Positions 32,870 to 45,136 of a DNA stretch of 64,000 bases are shown here, in pieces. Numbering within the stretch: the first letter of the stretch is position 1; each line of letters begins with the position of its first letter. This DNA is from Physella acuta (taxonomy: Eukaryota > Mollusca > Gastropoda > Physidae). The notes under the pieces were generated by a model, which did no database searches, was not told the origin of the DNA, and saw only the letters and a list, made by a program, of their open reading frames with translations. The stretch lies in the NCBI RefSeq assembly GCF_028476545.1, contig NW_026732593.1:62001-126000 (forward strand), written 5' to 3'. A program made the position numbers and the translations under genes.

Positions 32870-35659
32870 AAAAAATGAGTTTAATCTAACTTGCGTATAC
32901 TATTTTTTTTTTTTTAAATGCCTGCGCCATAAGTTGTTAAGTAATCATATTAGACCAGCTTTAAACATCACTTCTGTGTGAAATGCCGTTAAAATAAACG
33001 CACCACCGGGTATCCGTTTGCGCTATTAGTTTTTCCAAGATACCTAATTTAAATAATAACAACGATTGGTTAGATATATAGTTATATACATGTAAACAAT
33101 GTCGCCACAACATTTCTTGAATCTTAATATTGTCAACACTAGCGCCCAAACACCCCAGGTTGTGATGTATGATAACCTTGAGTGTATACTGAACACCCTC
33201 CACAAGAGTGGGGTAGAACATCCCTAGGGTCTAGGTCATCGAATGTAATAGGCCATCGTATCCATAGTGTAGGCCGCTCTGCTAGACAAGCGTCGGCCTT
33301 ATAGTGTTTTAGGGGAGCCCCTTGGAGTTACGGGTCACTTAACTGCATGATGACGCCCTTAACTCAGTTTGACCGTTGATTCAAGCAGTACCCCTGACTC
33401 TATTTGTTAAGATAACTCGGGGTACTGCAATACCTTGCAATGCCCCTTCTAGGTACCGCCCTTTTGATATTTGATTTTTTTATGGAAGAAACCTGACCTA
33501 GAGTGTACACAACACACTCACGTAGTTGTATGGATATGAGGTGAGTAATGCAGTGATAAATAACAGATAGACACAAAGATAGGCATACTTTAATATAGAA
33601 ATAAGTATATACGAGCCGGCCCGCGGCATAACATACGCCGCTATTTAGTTGTTTCTAATTTTCAATAATTCATAATTTGTGAATTCGACAGTACAAACGC
33701 TGACACTGAAAATATTTCTTTAAAACACTATAAGTAGCTCGTTAAGGACCATAACCCCCCCCCCCCCCCTTCCTTCCCTGTCTTGTGTAAAGTATGGTGG
33801 TACTCTACCAATCAAAGGCAGTACTCCAGGCTTTTATATACTGATTTTTGTGTATCAATACGTTTTATGACAAAGATTATTGACACGTATATCGAAAATG
33901 AATAATCGATCATTCATCCTTGGCAATAGATTTAGTTCAAGTTTCTGATTGATTAATGTTACAACAGATCGAAGACATCCTGATCAACCAGTGCAATCAT
34001 CGAACACAAAACACTCGCCACATTTTCTCCTAGACATTTCGAACAAACCTATTGTCACCGCCTCACCCCAAACACCCACAGCACACCTGAAAATACAGAA
34101 CACTAATTGAACTTAACTGAACCTTCCTTAAACGTAAACAAGAATACCTGGATATAATGAACAATTCGAATGTACTGTGAACCCCCCTCCCCCACCCCGA
34201 CCTCCATATCTTCACCAGAGTACATCAACAGACTAAACAACGCTAATGTTATTTTATTATCTTTAACCTTTTCCCTGTCTATTTTATTGCGGATTTTAAT
34301 TGCAGCTTGCAGGGGTGACGTATGCCAGGGGCCGACGTATCAGATGGGATATTGGTTTTATGGCTGCAGCTATTGATGGTCTGGCTGCTATTGCAGGTTA
34401 ACCACTCAACCACAACTTGTGTGATTGACATTTTCTTGATCCTAAACCTTACCTTATCCATACTTATAACTTTAGATGTAGACTTAAATTAGCGAGGTTA
34501 ACTTTTTCTTGATCCTAAACCTGACCTTATAACCTTGAACCAGCGTCAAGTATCCTGTGGATCAAGTGCCATAAGCGAATCATTAAGTTACTACATTCGT
34601 TTTTTTTAAAGCTTTCATTTAGCTTATGATTGTCCGAATGTGGGCTGTGACGGGAACAGGGCATTTCCCCCTTGTCAATTACCCCCCCCCCCGGACATCC
34701 CCCCGACATTACCCCCCCCCCCCCCTTATTTTTAACTCACTTAAAATATATTTAAATTTTCGACCAAATCTTTTAATTTAAGAAGTCAAGTTTGTTTTAT
34801 TTTCTTATTTTCAGCTCGCTTCATTTAAAAGCTTATTATTATAAAGGTTTTTACAGAAAATTGTTTTTATTTAAAAATTGATTTATTTTCGCCACTCGTA
34901 AGATAGTTGGCAATATTACACCGCCCCGAATTAGCTGTAATTTCGTTTTAGCAATGTCGGTTATAAATCGTTAAAATGTTTTTAAGTTTTATAAAAACGC
35001 AAGTAGACGCAAATGGCTCTTTACACAAACGGTAATGCTGATCTTCATACTCAACTTTAATTTTTCCTAATCCAGTCCATTGTGACGTGTCGCCATATTC
35101 GACCAAGGTGAATAACTGCGGTTTGTTTATGAAGTCTACAATTTTGTGAGAATGAGATTGAATGAGGGAAAATTGGCAGATAACTACAGTTGTTTTAACG
35201 TAGTTTTAATAATTTAAAATACAATTTTCAGCACTAGTGTCTCAAGGAATTCAGACATTTTTAGATACATTTATTGTATAACAAAATCTCACAACTAAAC
35301 AACTATTGACTAGTCTATGGTTGGGGAGAGGACGTAATCAATAGGGCTTGTAAATAGGTCACCAATTTCTTATCATACTAGCCAGCTAGTATTTTTCAAA
35401 CCAATTGTGAATATGTTTATCAAATCGGTAAAAAAGAAATAAAAGTTACTTACGCTATTGTTAAGTTATTTAAAATCGTAAAAAACTGACAATAATCTTT
35501 GAGAACTCACCTGACATTGGCTAACGAGATGTCAAATTTTAAGTAAGAGAAACAATGCGACTTACAAGCCCTATTACTTGAATAGATGTCTATTGCTCAG
35601 CAGCAAGCGTTCATTTGTTTACATGTTTGCTTAAATCAAAATTTAACTTTTGTAACAGG
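32870..35659. other. No gene recognised upstream of the GPCR coding exon
   Basis: Contains the dispersed module at 33608-33775 and long C-runs near 33758-33768 and 34682-34724. A 5' non-coding exon of the receptor could lie here but is not identifiable by eye. Confidence 0.4.
33608..33775 (+). repeat. Single copy of the GAGCCGRCCCGC module
   Basis: ACGAGCCGGCCCGCGGC through TTCATAATTTGTGAATTCGA and GACACTGAAAATATTTC, then a C-run; lacks the distal GAGAATTATATA part. Confidence 0.65.
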
Positions 35660-35692
35660 CCAAGCTAACCCCCCCCCCCCCCCCCCCCCAGG
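35660..35692 (+). promoter_or_regulatory. Strong splice acceptor before the first GPCR coding exon
   Basis: A branch-point-like CTAAC (35665-35669) is followed directly by an unbroken run of about 20 C and then CAG|G at 35689-35692. The order and the roughly 23-base branch-to-AG distance fit a functional 3' splice site. This implies a 5' UTR exon, or an N-terminal coding exon, further upstream. The pyrimidine tract is almost pure C, so it is also likely to vary in length between alleles. Confidence 0.5.
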
Positions 35693-35751
35693 TTCCAGAA
35701 ACGCCAGCATGCCCCACCCCAGCGCCACACACCACTCCTAGACGGCGCACG

Positions 35752-36071
35752 ATGACGCAGCTGGTGCAGAACGCGACGGACGAGCCGTGGATAAAACCGG
35801 AGGACCACCCCCACACGGACTCTCTCCGTGACCCCCACTGGAACCTCACGGTCAACGGTTCCCTGATCATGGGTCTGCTGCTGAGGGTGACCTCGGGGAA
35901 CCAGAGTTCGGTTCCCGTGACGTCACTGGAGCCAGAGGATTACAGCTACGATTACGAGGATTCGGTGTCCAACATTCCCCTGGACGCGCTCATCCCCAAC
36001 GCCATTGGGTACGGGGTGACCCTCGTGGTGGGACTGACGGGGAACCTCTTGGTGATTATCTCCGTGGCCAG
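35752..36071 (+). CDS. Peptide-type rhodopsin-family GPCR, first coding exon (N-terminus and TM1)
   Basis: Encodes 106 codons plus two bases of a split Arg codon. Residues 1-75 are a hydrophilic extracellular N-terminus with N-glycosylation sequons at N7 (NAT), N31 (NLT), N35 (NGS) and N50 (NQS), and an acidic tyrosine-rich stretch at 60-71 (EPEDYSYDYEDS) that resembles a tyrosine-sulfation site. Residues about 80-104 are hydrophobic TM1 with the class A GN motif (N98, position 1.50). The exon ends in CAG|GTGAGT at 36071/36072. Adding the exon at 49346 restores the reading frame into loop 1 and TM2. The family normally has seven TMs, so this is only the first part of the receptor. No signal peptide is evident, as is common in this family. 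The reading frame stays open back to the splice acceptor at 35691, so the Met start is likely but not proven. CpG and GC content are much higher than in the flanks. The ligand cannot be assigned; a neuropeptide is inferred from the TM1-TM2 style. Confidence 0.85.
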
Positions 36072-36074
36072 GTG

Positions 36075-36208
36075 AGTTACAGTTTTTTAGTTAAACAGGG
36101 GACTCAACTGTGGTTATTTGAAAGTTTTTTTTAGTTAACCAGGGGACTGAACTGTGGTTGTTTGAAGTTTTTAAGTTAACCAGGGGACTGAACTGTGGTT
36201 ACTTGAAT
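36075..36208 (+). repeat. Three ~45 bp repeats at the start of the GPCR intron
   Basis: TTAGTTAACCAGGGGACTGA followed by ACTGTGGTTATTTGAA occurs three times directly after the donor site. Confidence 0.8.
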
Positions 36209-36277
36209 AGACAGACTCACAAGACTCAAATGCACTGAAAGTTGTGACTGATAGTCGACATGGGGAAGGAAATAAAA

Positions 36278-36515
36278 TATACGAGCTATTTAGTTGTTTT
36301 ATTTTCTACTTTTCAGTAATTCATAATTTGTGAATTTGACAGTACCAAAGCTGCCACTGAAAATGTTTGCTTTAAAACACTATTAGATGGTCGACACCCT
36401 CCTCCTTTCCCCCAACCCAACCAGTTCACCAGACCATGTAGGGGTGGGGGTGGTAGGAAGCGCGCTTACAGCTTGGTGTTTTCTATCGTCTCCAAGAAGA
36501 GAATCATATATACAG
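36278..36515 (+). repeat. Single copy of the same module in the GPCR intron
   Basis: Starts ACGAGCTATTTAGTTG, so the CCGACCCGCGGC part is deleted. It then follows the module to GCTGCCACTGAAAATG, the C-rich tract and GAGAATCATATATAC. Confidence 0.65.
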
Positions 36516-36811
36516 ATTGGTGCTAGAATGACGGTAGACACAATTTTATAAAGACGCCAGATCAAAAGATATCTCCAAACGCATGTTAGATAAAATGCGT
36601 CTCCGTATTCTTTTAGTTTTAAAGCAGGTAATTGTATTTCAAAATTGTCTCGAAAAAACATACAAAAATGAACCATTTTTTACCAAAATACTGTCCGACG
36701 TTAATAAAGTTAAGCTAAGTCAACAATCAGACCTAAATATATGTTCATATGTTTTTGACCTCGGCATATGAAGAGATTTTGCGTTCGGCACTATGCAAGA
36801 CCACCCTTATT

Positions 36812-36905
36812 ATTCCTAACGTGAGTCAGGTACCCATCAGAGCTGGGTGGACTCAGTGACCTTCTGCAGTCACGAGTCCGGACCGAGATCGGAAATCAAT
36901 ACCTT
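36812..36905 (-). mobile_element. SINE family 1 fragment
   Basis: Inverted CCTAACGTGAGTCAGGTACC, CATCAGAGCTGGGTGGACTC and a box-B-derived GTCCGGACC. Middle part only. Confidence 0.65.
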
Positions 36906-37685
36906 CGGTCTAAATATAGGCCCTCGTTTAAAAAATGTAGGCCCTATACTTAAGAAATACTTCTGTATAACTATAAGCCTTTAACATCACATCTTCTACA
37001 TGACTACAGGTGTATAAACTCTTATATAAACTCAAAGGATCATAAACCTTGCAGTTGAGGTCGCTTTGTGCTCTAGACTATTGCATAATCAGTTTTCTTG
37101 TTAAAATTTGAGAACTAATTAAATTAAATTAAGCTTCCTTTAATTAATACGTCGACTCGCTATAACATTCAGAGCTAATTAAAAATTTAGTTAGTCTAGG
37201 GAGAGGTCAGGTGACCAGGTACATAATTGCAGTCATCAGACCAAACGTAAGTCGTATAGTATACGTGCATAATTTAAAGCCATACATTAAGAATGGGGAA
37301 GAAGGTAATGTCAGAATGAACAAGATATACGATATCGATGATGTCGGGTTTTTTTAAACCCTCAAGAGTGTGATAACTACTTCCTTGTGTGTATATTACA
37401 CTACCAAGAACACGATAGCTCTAATCAAATTGGTTTTTACATATTTATAATATTATGACGTTTCAGCTAAGGTTACATAGAAATCCATATTTTGAAATGT
37501 ATTAATATAAAAATAGGATTAGGGGAAAAAATTCGGGTAATTGATATTTTATAAAATTATCATTAAAGTCAAAATGAAATTTAGAGTCCAATTGTAAAAG
37601 TTTAATTGCAACTAGAATACCCGTCATCCCTTGGATAACTGTGGGTTTCGGGGGTCATCCATCAAAAAACATCACGTCTGTCACT

Positions 37686-38091
37686 CAGAGGCATAGCGAG
37701 CCTTCCCGGCGCCCGGGGACAAACTTTTCGATTTTAACCCCCCCCCCCCAAGATTTCGATTTTCAACCCCCCCCCCCCCTCAAACTTTTGATGTGCACCC
37801 CCTCCCCCCCCCCACTCAAACTTTCGATTTGAACCCCCCTCAACCTTTCAATTTATTTTTCCAAACCATTTTGGCGCCCCAACATACGTCCCCCCGCCCC
37901 CCCCCCCCTTTCACCTCCCCCCCGCCTCCCCTTCCCCCCCCCCCCTTCACCTCCCCCCCGCCTCCCCTTCCCCCCCCGCCTCCCCTTTCCCCCCCCCCCC
38001 CCCGCCTCCCCTTCCCCCCCCCCCCCCCGCCTCCCCACCCCCCTCCCCCCCCGCCTCCCCACCCCCCCCCCCCCTCCTCGCTACGCTACTG
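37686..38091 (+). mobile_element. C-run hAT MITE with expanded core
   Basis: Ends CAGAGGCATAGCGAGCC and CTCGCTACGCTACTG. Flanks CTGTCACT (37678-37685) and GTGTCACT (38094-38101) match at 7 of 8 bases, but the right copy begins two bases beyond the terminus. The core is a series of C-runs alternating with TCAAACTTTCGATTT-like and CCGCCTCCCC modules. Proline-rich frames across it are artefacts. Lies in the GPCR intron. Confidence 0.8.
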
Positions 38092-38194
38092 CAGTGTCAC
38101 TTATCGTCACAAAAACAGAGCCCACATTCAAAAATATGTTTCTTATCTTTTAAAAACACCGAAAACACCGATTTCGGACTATCCCTTCATATAC

Positions 38195-38390
38195 TGACGT
38201 CACATGTGACCTACTCAACTCTACTTCACCTGCCCAGTGTCCCGCCAAGTCTCAGACAACATGTTTTTATCGTTTAAAAAACGATTCCAGCCGAGCATGT
38301 CTCTGACCACACTATCCTTTCATATGGTTAGGACAAAGAAACAGATGAACTCTACTTCACCTGCCCTGTATCCTGCCAAGTTCAGATAGG
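38195..38390 (+). mobile_element. SINE family 1 tail fragments, two copies
   Basis: CAACTCTACTTCACCTGCCC at about 38215, then GACCACACTATCCTTTCATA and AGATGAACTCTACTTCACCT at about 38345. Both lack the tRNA head. Confidence 0.6.
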
Positions 38391-38399
38391 CAACTTTAT

Positions 38400-38490
38400 C
38401 ATTAACATCTAAAAAAAAAAATTGAAAAAAAATATCATTTTTTATCGTTAACATCTAAAAAAAAAAAATTGAAAAAAAAAATATCATTGA
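38400..38490 (+). repeat. ~50 bp tandem duplication
   Basis: Two copies of ATCATTAACATCTAAAAAAA-like sequence followed by TTGAAAAAAAATATCATT. Confidence 0.75.
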
Positions 38491-38684
38491 CATATTGGTC
38501 TAGAACCTGTACCACTCGCATGAGAGCGGACTACGCTACAAACTTAGCTATTTACTCGTGACGTCACAAATGAATTTTTATACTATACTTTGATGCAACT
38601 TGATTTCGAGCGTCTAGTCTAGAAGTAGTAACTTTCAAATTAAATTTTATCTTAAATTAGCCAAACAAAGATTTATATAAAATA

Positions 38685-38790
38685 ATTAAGGCCTGAAATA
38701 GATTCTAGATGTATTAAGGCCTGAAATAGATTCTAGATGTAGAATTTACATTAAGTCTAGATTTAGAATTTACATTGAGTTTAGTGACCT
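38685..38790 (+). repeat. Short tandem duplications
   Basis: AAGGCCTGAAATAGATTCTA then GATGTA twice, followed by TAGAATTTACATTRAGT twice. Confidence 0.75.
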
Positions 38791-39730
38791 AGATCTAGAT
38801 CTAGGCTAGATTCATAAATTTCCTTCGACAGCTGATCTTTAGATCTAGAGAAATTTATTGTAAACCTAAATGAAAAAAGACAGTTGAAAATTGATATAAG
38901 TGTTGGAACGTAATAAATACAGCAAACGGACGTATTGTTAAAGTTATGACCGACAGAAAATTAGATTTAGAACGCGTTAAACTTTGGAATGGGAACACAA
39001 TTTTCTTCGATAGACGCCGCCATTTTATTGTACTAAAGAGTCAACAAAAAACTCTGACGTCACTATCAAGGGACGTCACTATCCCCACAAAAGTTTATTC
39101 AAAGTATTAACATTTTAAAAAAAATACGGTTAATTTAACAATGAATAAATCAATAAATTAATTAACGTCTTTAAATAAATTTGTGATTAACAGTCTGTCT
39201 GCATTAAAAAATTATTCTCTACCTACATACTATTTTACAGCTGTCCCGGTAGAGTCGAACATATCACAATAGTCAATCAGGCAAACAAACAAATAAATAT
39301 TCAAACATGTAAACAAACTTGACTTTTAGTAGTATATAGATTGATCGCGTTGCTCCTGAATATAACCTAATCTCATTGATATAGCATACATGATTGTGTA
39401 TAGCATTTCTCGGCCCTGCACTTATTACAATCACTCCATCGATAAAAAAACCTGTTGATCATTACATTATTTGCCATAAATCTAAATTTGTGCTTTTCAT
39501 GGCCATGTTAATTTGTGTGATTTAAAAGAAAAATCGAGCGTTGTTCAGAAGGTTCGGACGTTATGATCGATTACTTGCCCAAACAAATATGTTTGTCTAA
39601 AAACAAAATTTCATTTCCAATCCGCGAACGGACCCACTGAAATGTAGTTTAAAAATAAACATTTCTTGTTACCTACGCATGTGTTAAAATATTCCAAAAA
39701 TATTTATCGAAGCTTCGTGAATTCATTCGG

Positions 39731-39945
39731 AACGGTGTGGTTCAGCGGTAGAGTACACGAATACCCGCAAGTTCAAGGTCCACAGGCTGTAGGCTATCTC
39801 TGAATCCACTGAACCGTGAATACACCCGACTCATGTTGGGTAAAGACGGCTGGGAATAGTGCTAACAAAACAAAGCTTCGTATGGCGAGTTCAGATTATT
39901 ATTTGAACTCTACTTTATCTGTCCAAGATCCATTTGTCTTAAAGA
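39731..39945 (+). mobile_element. SINE family 1
   Basis: GAACGGTGTGGTTCAGCGGT (box A), AAGTTCAAGGTCC (weak box B), GACTCATGTTGGGTAAAGAC, GGCTGGGAATAGTGCTAAC, and tail GAACTCTACTTTATCTGTCC. In the GPCR intron. Confidence 0.75.
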
Positions 39946-40271
39946 AAAGTTAACTAACTGATATATAATGCTACCAGAATAGAAGCTATATATACTTTAG
40001 TATTCGAACAACGGTCGATCAATTGATTACAGTTAAAAGCATTTCGAAAGCGAATCGACATTTACACAGTTAACTTTGTCTGCCTTGAATAGATATCAAA
40101 TGTGAAGATATAGTGAGATGTGTAAGCACTGTATTTTTTTTTAAAATAATTCTTTTTCTTCTGAGTGTCCATGTTATAGTTACATGAGTGTTTAGTATAT
40201 CGGTGTTGAATATTATAAGTATTCTATGTAAGCGCTGTGTTTTTAAAACGTTTATTATTGCTTTGTTTGTA

Positions 40272-40500
40272 GAACGGCGTGGTCGGATGGTAGAGCTAAC
40301 GAGTTAACCCCAAAGTCTTAAGTTCGATCCCGGGCTCGAGTCTGTAGAACTTTCCTGAGTCCACCCAGCTGTTATGAGTACCTGACCCACGTTAGGTAAA
40401 CTAATTCAGCTATGCAAAACATTTACCACACTACCGCTCTGTATGCCGAAGTCACTGAAACAGATGAACTCTACTTCATCTACCTCATGAATCTTGGACA
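40272..40500 (+). mobile_element. SINE family 1
   Basis: GAACGGCGTGGTCGGATGGT (box A), AAGTTCGATCCCGG (box B), GAGTCCACCCAGCTGTTATG, GACCCACGTTAGGTAAA, ACCACACTACCGCTCTGTAT, and tail GATGAACTCTACTTCATCTA. The open frame over its 3' half is part of the SINE. In the GPCR intron. Confidence 0.8.
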
Positions 40501-41187
40501 CGACGAGAAAAGACGACGACGATTGTACATTTTGTGTCATATAACACAAACCTTCATTGTTACAATGTTAGTTATAGTCTTCCCCCAATCTTTAATGAAT
40601 AGTTTTCTCCCTCTGAGAACAACAACACACGCGTGAAGTAAAGAAAAAAAAAACACCATTTGAAGAACAAAGACGAGTTGAGATTGCAATACTGCTGCTC
40701 CCACGCTTAATAAAAACAAGAATAAAAGAAAACTTGTAAATTGCCAATATTGAAAAAAACGTAATCCTCGTCCTCGTTTTCATCAAAATATGATGAAATT
40801 TTAATAGCTGCGCGCGATAATTATTCACATTAAAAAATAATTTCTGTGACATTCGGCGATGGGTTTATGATGTAGAAAAAGATAAAAATGTGAACAGACT
40901 CTAGGCGGAAATACATCTTTGGCAATAAAAAAAGAAAGTTCATGAACGACAATATTAAGTCCGAAGCCCAAGGCTTCATGAGTATTTGATTGGCTAAGCG
41001 TCCCTGGTAACGAGTGCACACGCTTGCAAACAACAACACCTTAAGGACGTGTTGAGGAACTTTTATATTTACCCCGTTAGGCGCCCCAGTGTTAGAACAT
41101 CTTACTTTACAATCGAGATTAAGTAGAGTACTTACTTTTTTCGTTACAAAAAGTATTAAAAATGAAAATGTTCATTATAAGTATATC

Positions 41188-41480
41188 TTCTTCTTTTTCG
41201 TTCTTAATTTTAGTGTTTGAAGGGTTTCCCTCCAGCACAATTAAGTATATGTTTTAACTGATTATGCACCAGTGAGGTCATTGACTCCTATTTCAGCCTG
41301 CTTTTCTTTTTGGATTTGCTTCCATAGCCTTTGTCCAACCAAGAACAAGGCAGCAGTTGTTTGATTTTGGAGTTGTCTCTCCTAGAAGAGTTGCTTTCCC
41401 TAGCTATCGAGCCTCATCTGCCCGAGGTTTCGAACTTGAGACTTTTCGGTTTTAGCAACTGCTAGGTTTACCGACTTGAC
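41188..41480 (-). mobile_element. SINE family 2
   Basis: Minus strand: GGTCAAGTCGGTAAACCTAG, AAGTTCGAAACCTCGGGCAG, GAGGCTCGATAGCTAGGGAA, AGCAACTCTTCTAGGAGAGA, CTATGGAAGCAAATCC, and tail TAAGAACGAAAAAGAAGAAG. In the GPCR intron. Confidence 0.75.
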
Positions 41481-42561
41481 CCCCCCCCCCTTAGTAGTAT
41501 ATAATAATATAGGAAACAAGAGGAAATCTTTAATGTATATTTTCATATAAGAGGCGAATTTGGATTTATATAAAGATAGTATAAATGGGAAGGGCAGGGT
41601 CGAGTCTAAAACTGGATGTAGTGTGTTACGTCGTTTGTGAACAATACATGTGCAGGTTGAGAACTTGGTAACGAAACGGCTCCCGGGGTTTATTTCCGGG
41701 GGGGGGATGAGTATGTACAGGGTTTTTTCTGTGTGTGTGTGGGGGGGGTTATGACCAGGGGAATTATGTCGAAGGGTTTATGTCCAGGGGGGTTTATGAC
41801 CGGAAACCCAACGAAACAAGGAATTGGGTGGTCAGGCAGAAGAGCATTGGATTGCTCTCTAAAAGCCCCGAGTTTGTACCCCGGAAAGATGAGTCTCATT
41901 ATCAGAAGACAGTCGCTAATAAAGGAGAGAAAGATCCAAAAACAAACAACTACCGCCTTGCTGATTGTTTATAGGCAGACGAAAGCTATGAAAGTGACGC
42001 TAGAAGACAAAAGCTATGGACGCAATTCTAGATTTAAAAAAACGGAAGTCAAGACTTTAAGAGTAAGCAATCATACGCTCTGCTACCCGGCCACGCCCTC
42101 CCCCACAATGGGTGGATGGAAATTGTCCTATTTTGGTCTAACCTAATATGTTTACGACCCGTAAGTTGTTTCTGAAGCCTCTGTTAAACCTGGCAGAAGC
42201 ACTCGATGACGCGGCGATTCTGGACTAGTGCACTTGGTGATTGCAAGGGGGACCAATTTTCTGGAGGCTCTCGACCTTGTAGCTCGCACACGTCACCACA
42301 AATGTGGTGTTTTGTGGTGCATTCAGGTGTCGAGTGAGTAGTTTACACCAAACAACAACAGATAATTGACGAGGGAGTGGTGGTAGGGTGGGGGGCGGAG
42401 AAAATGGTTTTTTTTAAAACCCTAGCCTTAAAAACCTTTAAATGCAAAAAGCTAAAAATCGACTATTGAAAAAGAAAAGACGTTTTTTTTGTTTTAACTT
42501 TGACATCAAATTTAAGTTTGGTATATCGTTATTTGCTATACAAGCCTTAAGCATTTGACAG

Positions 42562-43035
42562 TATGTCTAAGAAACTAGACTCCAGAAAGTGATGTCTAAG
42601 AAACTAGACCCCCAGATAGTAATGTCTAAGAAACTAGACCCCCAGATAGTAATGTCTAAGAAACTAGACCCCAGATAGTGATGTCTAAGAAACTAGACCC
42701 CCAGATAGTAATGTCTAAGAAACTAGACCCCAGATAGTGATGTCTAAGAAACTAGACCCCCAGATAGTAATGTCTAAGAAACTAGACCCCCAGATAGTAA
42801 TGTCTAAGAAACTAGACCCCAGATAGTAATGTCTAAGAAACTAGACCGCAGATAGTGATGTTTGAGAAACTCGACCCTTAGATAGTAATGTCTAAGAAAC
42901 TAGACCCCCAGATAGTAATGTCTAAGAAACTCGACCCCTAGATAGTAATGTCTAAGAAACTAGACCCCCAGATAGTAATGTCTAAGAAACTAGCCCCCCA
43001 GATAGTAATGTCTAAGAAACTAGAACCCCAGATTG
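42562..43035 (+). repeat. 30 bp minisatellite in the GPCR intron
   Basis: About 16 copies of TAATGTCTAAGAAACTAGAC plus CCCCAGATAG. The first and last copies are the most diverged. Confidence 0.93.
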
Positions 43036-43277
43036 ATATCTCACGATGACAGTTCTGTAGGATGAAGACTGAAGAGGTCATGATATCACAACCCGGAAGT
43101 GTAAATTGACCTCGCTTTCAGTTCATCACTCATTTATTATTGATGGATTTTCAAAAAAAAAATTTGAAAAGTTTGACGTACTCTAGAGGTTTTAAGTAGC
43201 ATAAACAATAAACAACGACGGCAGTAAACATATTCAAACACACCCACACACATGAACACATACTAAAATAAATACAT

Positions 43278-43278
<1 letters not shown>

Positions 43279-43365
<87 letters not shown>

Positions 43366-43384
43366 TTATTTATTTATTTATTTA
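43279..43384. repeat. (TA)n then (TTTA)n microsatellite
   Basis: About 82 bases of TA, then TTTA units, followed by a GTGTGT/GTGTAT-rich stretch up to about 43595. In the GPCR intron. Confidence 0.97.
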
Positions 43385-43988
43385 TAAGTGTGTGCGTTTG
43401 TGTGTATGTGCGTGTGTGTGAGAGTGTGTATGTGTTTGTGGGGGGTGGGGGGCTTTGTATGTGGACGTGTGTGTGATATATGTAGTGTGTGGTGTATGTA
43501 TGTTAACGACATTTACGTGTGGTGTATGATGTGGTGTATGTGTGCGTACGTGCGATTGCGGTGTGTGTATTTGAGTGTGAGTGTGTGTGTGTGCTTATAC
43601 CAGCCTTTTTCTTCAAATATCGCGAGATACGGAATTTCCAGGGAGAACATGAATAATTAAGACCCTCCTCCCACGTGACATCCCTAAAGGCCGGCGCACC
43701 CGGCAGCACTTGTACGATTTCCGGTTGAGGGCGATCATATCACTTCCCTTGTAAATTTGTAAACAGAGCCATTTGTTTTTATTTTGCTTTAATTAGAAGG
43801 GGAGATAACATACTGTAAAGGGGGATAACACAATAATTTATTGCATAATGAAGACGAGAGCCAAATTATTGATATATGCATTTTAAAAAAAACTGTAGCT
43901 CAATGTTTAAAATATAGTGTTCGGTAAAAATAAAATGATCATAGATTTTAGGATGATGTAACTCATGGGAAAAAAGTGTTATCTAGTA

Positions 43989-44052
43989 TTGGGTCGTCCA
44001 TATGAAACGTCATCAGTTATAAGGGGGGGGGGGTGGTGGGGGGGGGGCTTAT
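43989..44052 (+). mobile_element. Single end of the GGGTCGTC MITE family
   Basis: TTGGGTCGTCCATATGAAAC, then GTCATCAG and a G-run; resembles the left end at 50271. No partner end found. Confidence 0.35.
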
Positions 44053-44134
44053 TTCATAATTATTCTTAAGGTTTAAGAAACATTACCTAGTAGTTTAATT
44101 TTTTTAAATTCTTATAAATGATAATTATGATAAG

Positions 44135-44463
44135 CAGCGGCGTAGCGAGGTCGGGTGTCTCCCGATGCGGCACTTAATGGTGTCGTCCCCCAGAGGCATA
44201 GCGACCCTTCCCGGGGACAAACTTTCAATATTTTCGATTTGCATACCCTTCCCCCCCCCCCCCCTCAAACTTTCGATTTGCACCTGTTAAAAGACTATTT
44301 AACACTCGAATTAATCACTTAATTAAGTGGAATTATCATTTTTCTCTATATATTTTGCTATTTTTTGCCTTGGTGTCACTCCCCTAAATGGTGTCACCCG
44401 GTGCGGTCCGTACCCCCCATCCCCCACCCCCCCACCCCCTTCCCCACCCTCGCTACGCCTCTG
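44135..44463 (+). mobile_element. Composite C-run hAT MITE
   Basis: Outer ends CAGCGGCGTAGCGAGG and CTCGCTACGCCTCTG with a perfect duplication ATGATAAG (44127-44134, 44464-44471). A second left terminus, CAGAGGCATAGCGACCC, lies inside at about 44191. Internal landmarks GGTGTCACCCGGTGCGG are shared with 46388-46679 and, in part, with 47267-47495. In the GPCR intron. Confidence 0.88.
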
Positions 44464-44799
44464 ATGATAAGAATTATATGTACGTGATGCGGAGAAAATA
44501 TTTTAGATTGAAGGAGGGTCTGGATTTATGACTATTGCACAGTGGAGGAGGGTGCAAGTTTATAAATGGATAAAGTTATGTAAATTTCTTAGTAATAAAA
44601 CAGATAGTATTAGTTACTGCAGCTACCATTTGTTTTTGTAAATTCCTTTACGCCTGTGAAATAATAATTCACACAGGTTGTAAATTCTTGCAATGTCACT
44701 TAACCTTAGCAACGAAATTTTGAAAGTTTGAAACACAAGTTCCACATATTAGGACATGTAGGTGCCTAATTTAAAAAAAATAAACCAATGTAACACATT

Positions 44800-45105
44800 T
44801 TATCTTCTTCTCCGTTCTTAATTGTAATATTGGAAGTAATTTCTGCCGACACTATAAGGTATTATGTTTCAGCATGTTTTGCGCCATATAAGCCGTTGAC
44901 TGAATTCAGCCTGCTTTTCTTTCTGGATTTGCTTCCATAGTCTTTGTCCAACTAAGAACAAACTACAAGGCAGCAGTTGTCTGATTTAGGACTTTTGTCT
45001 CTAAAATGGGTTGCTGTTCCCAGCTATCGAGCCTACCTACCCGGGTGGTTCGAACTCGATTTAGTAAGCATGAGCTTTATCGACCCGACCACACCGACCC
45101 CTACA
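44800..45105 (-). mobile_element. SINE family 2
   Basis: Minus strand: GGGGTCGGTGTGGTCGGGTC (box A), GAGTTCGAACCACCCGGGTA (box B), GGCTCGATAGCTGGGAACAG, GACTATGGAAGCAAATCC, and tail TAAGAACGGAGAAGAAGATA. The most complete head of this family. In the GPCR intron. Confidence 0.78.
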
Positions 45106-45136
45106 TTTTATCTGAGTAATAGTTGTCTTTGTACAA

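Noticed and set aside
32961-33221. 86-codon minus-strand frame
   Set aside because: No recognisable domain, no splice or start context, and composition like the flanks.
37793-38197. Proline-rich frame over the C-runs
   Set aside because: It lies within a MITE core of homopolymer C; the frame depends on uncertain run lengths.
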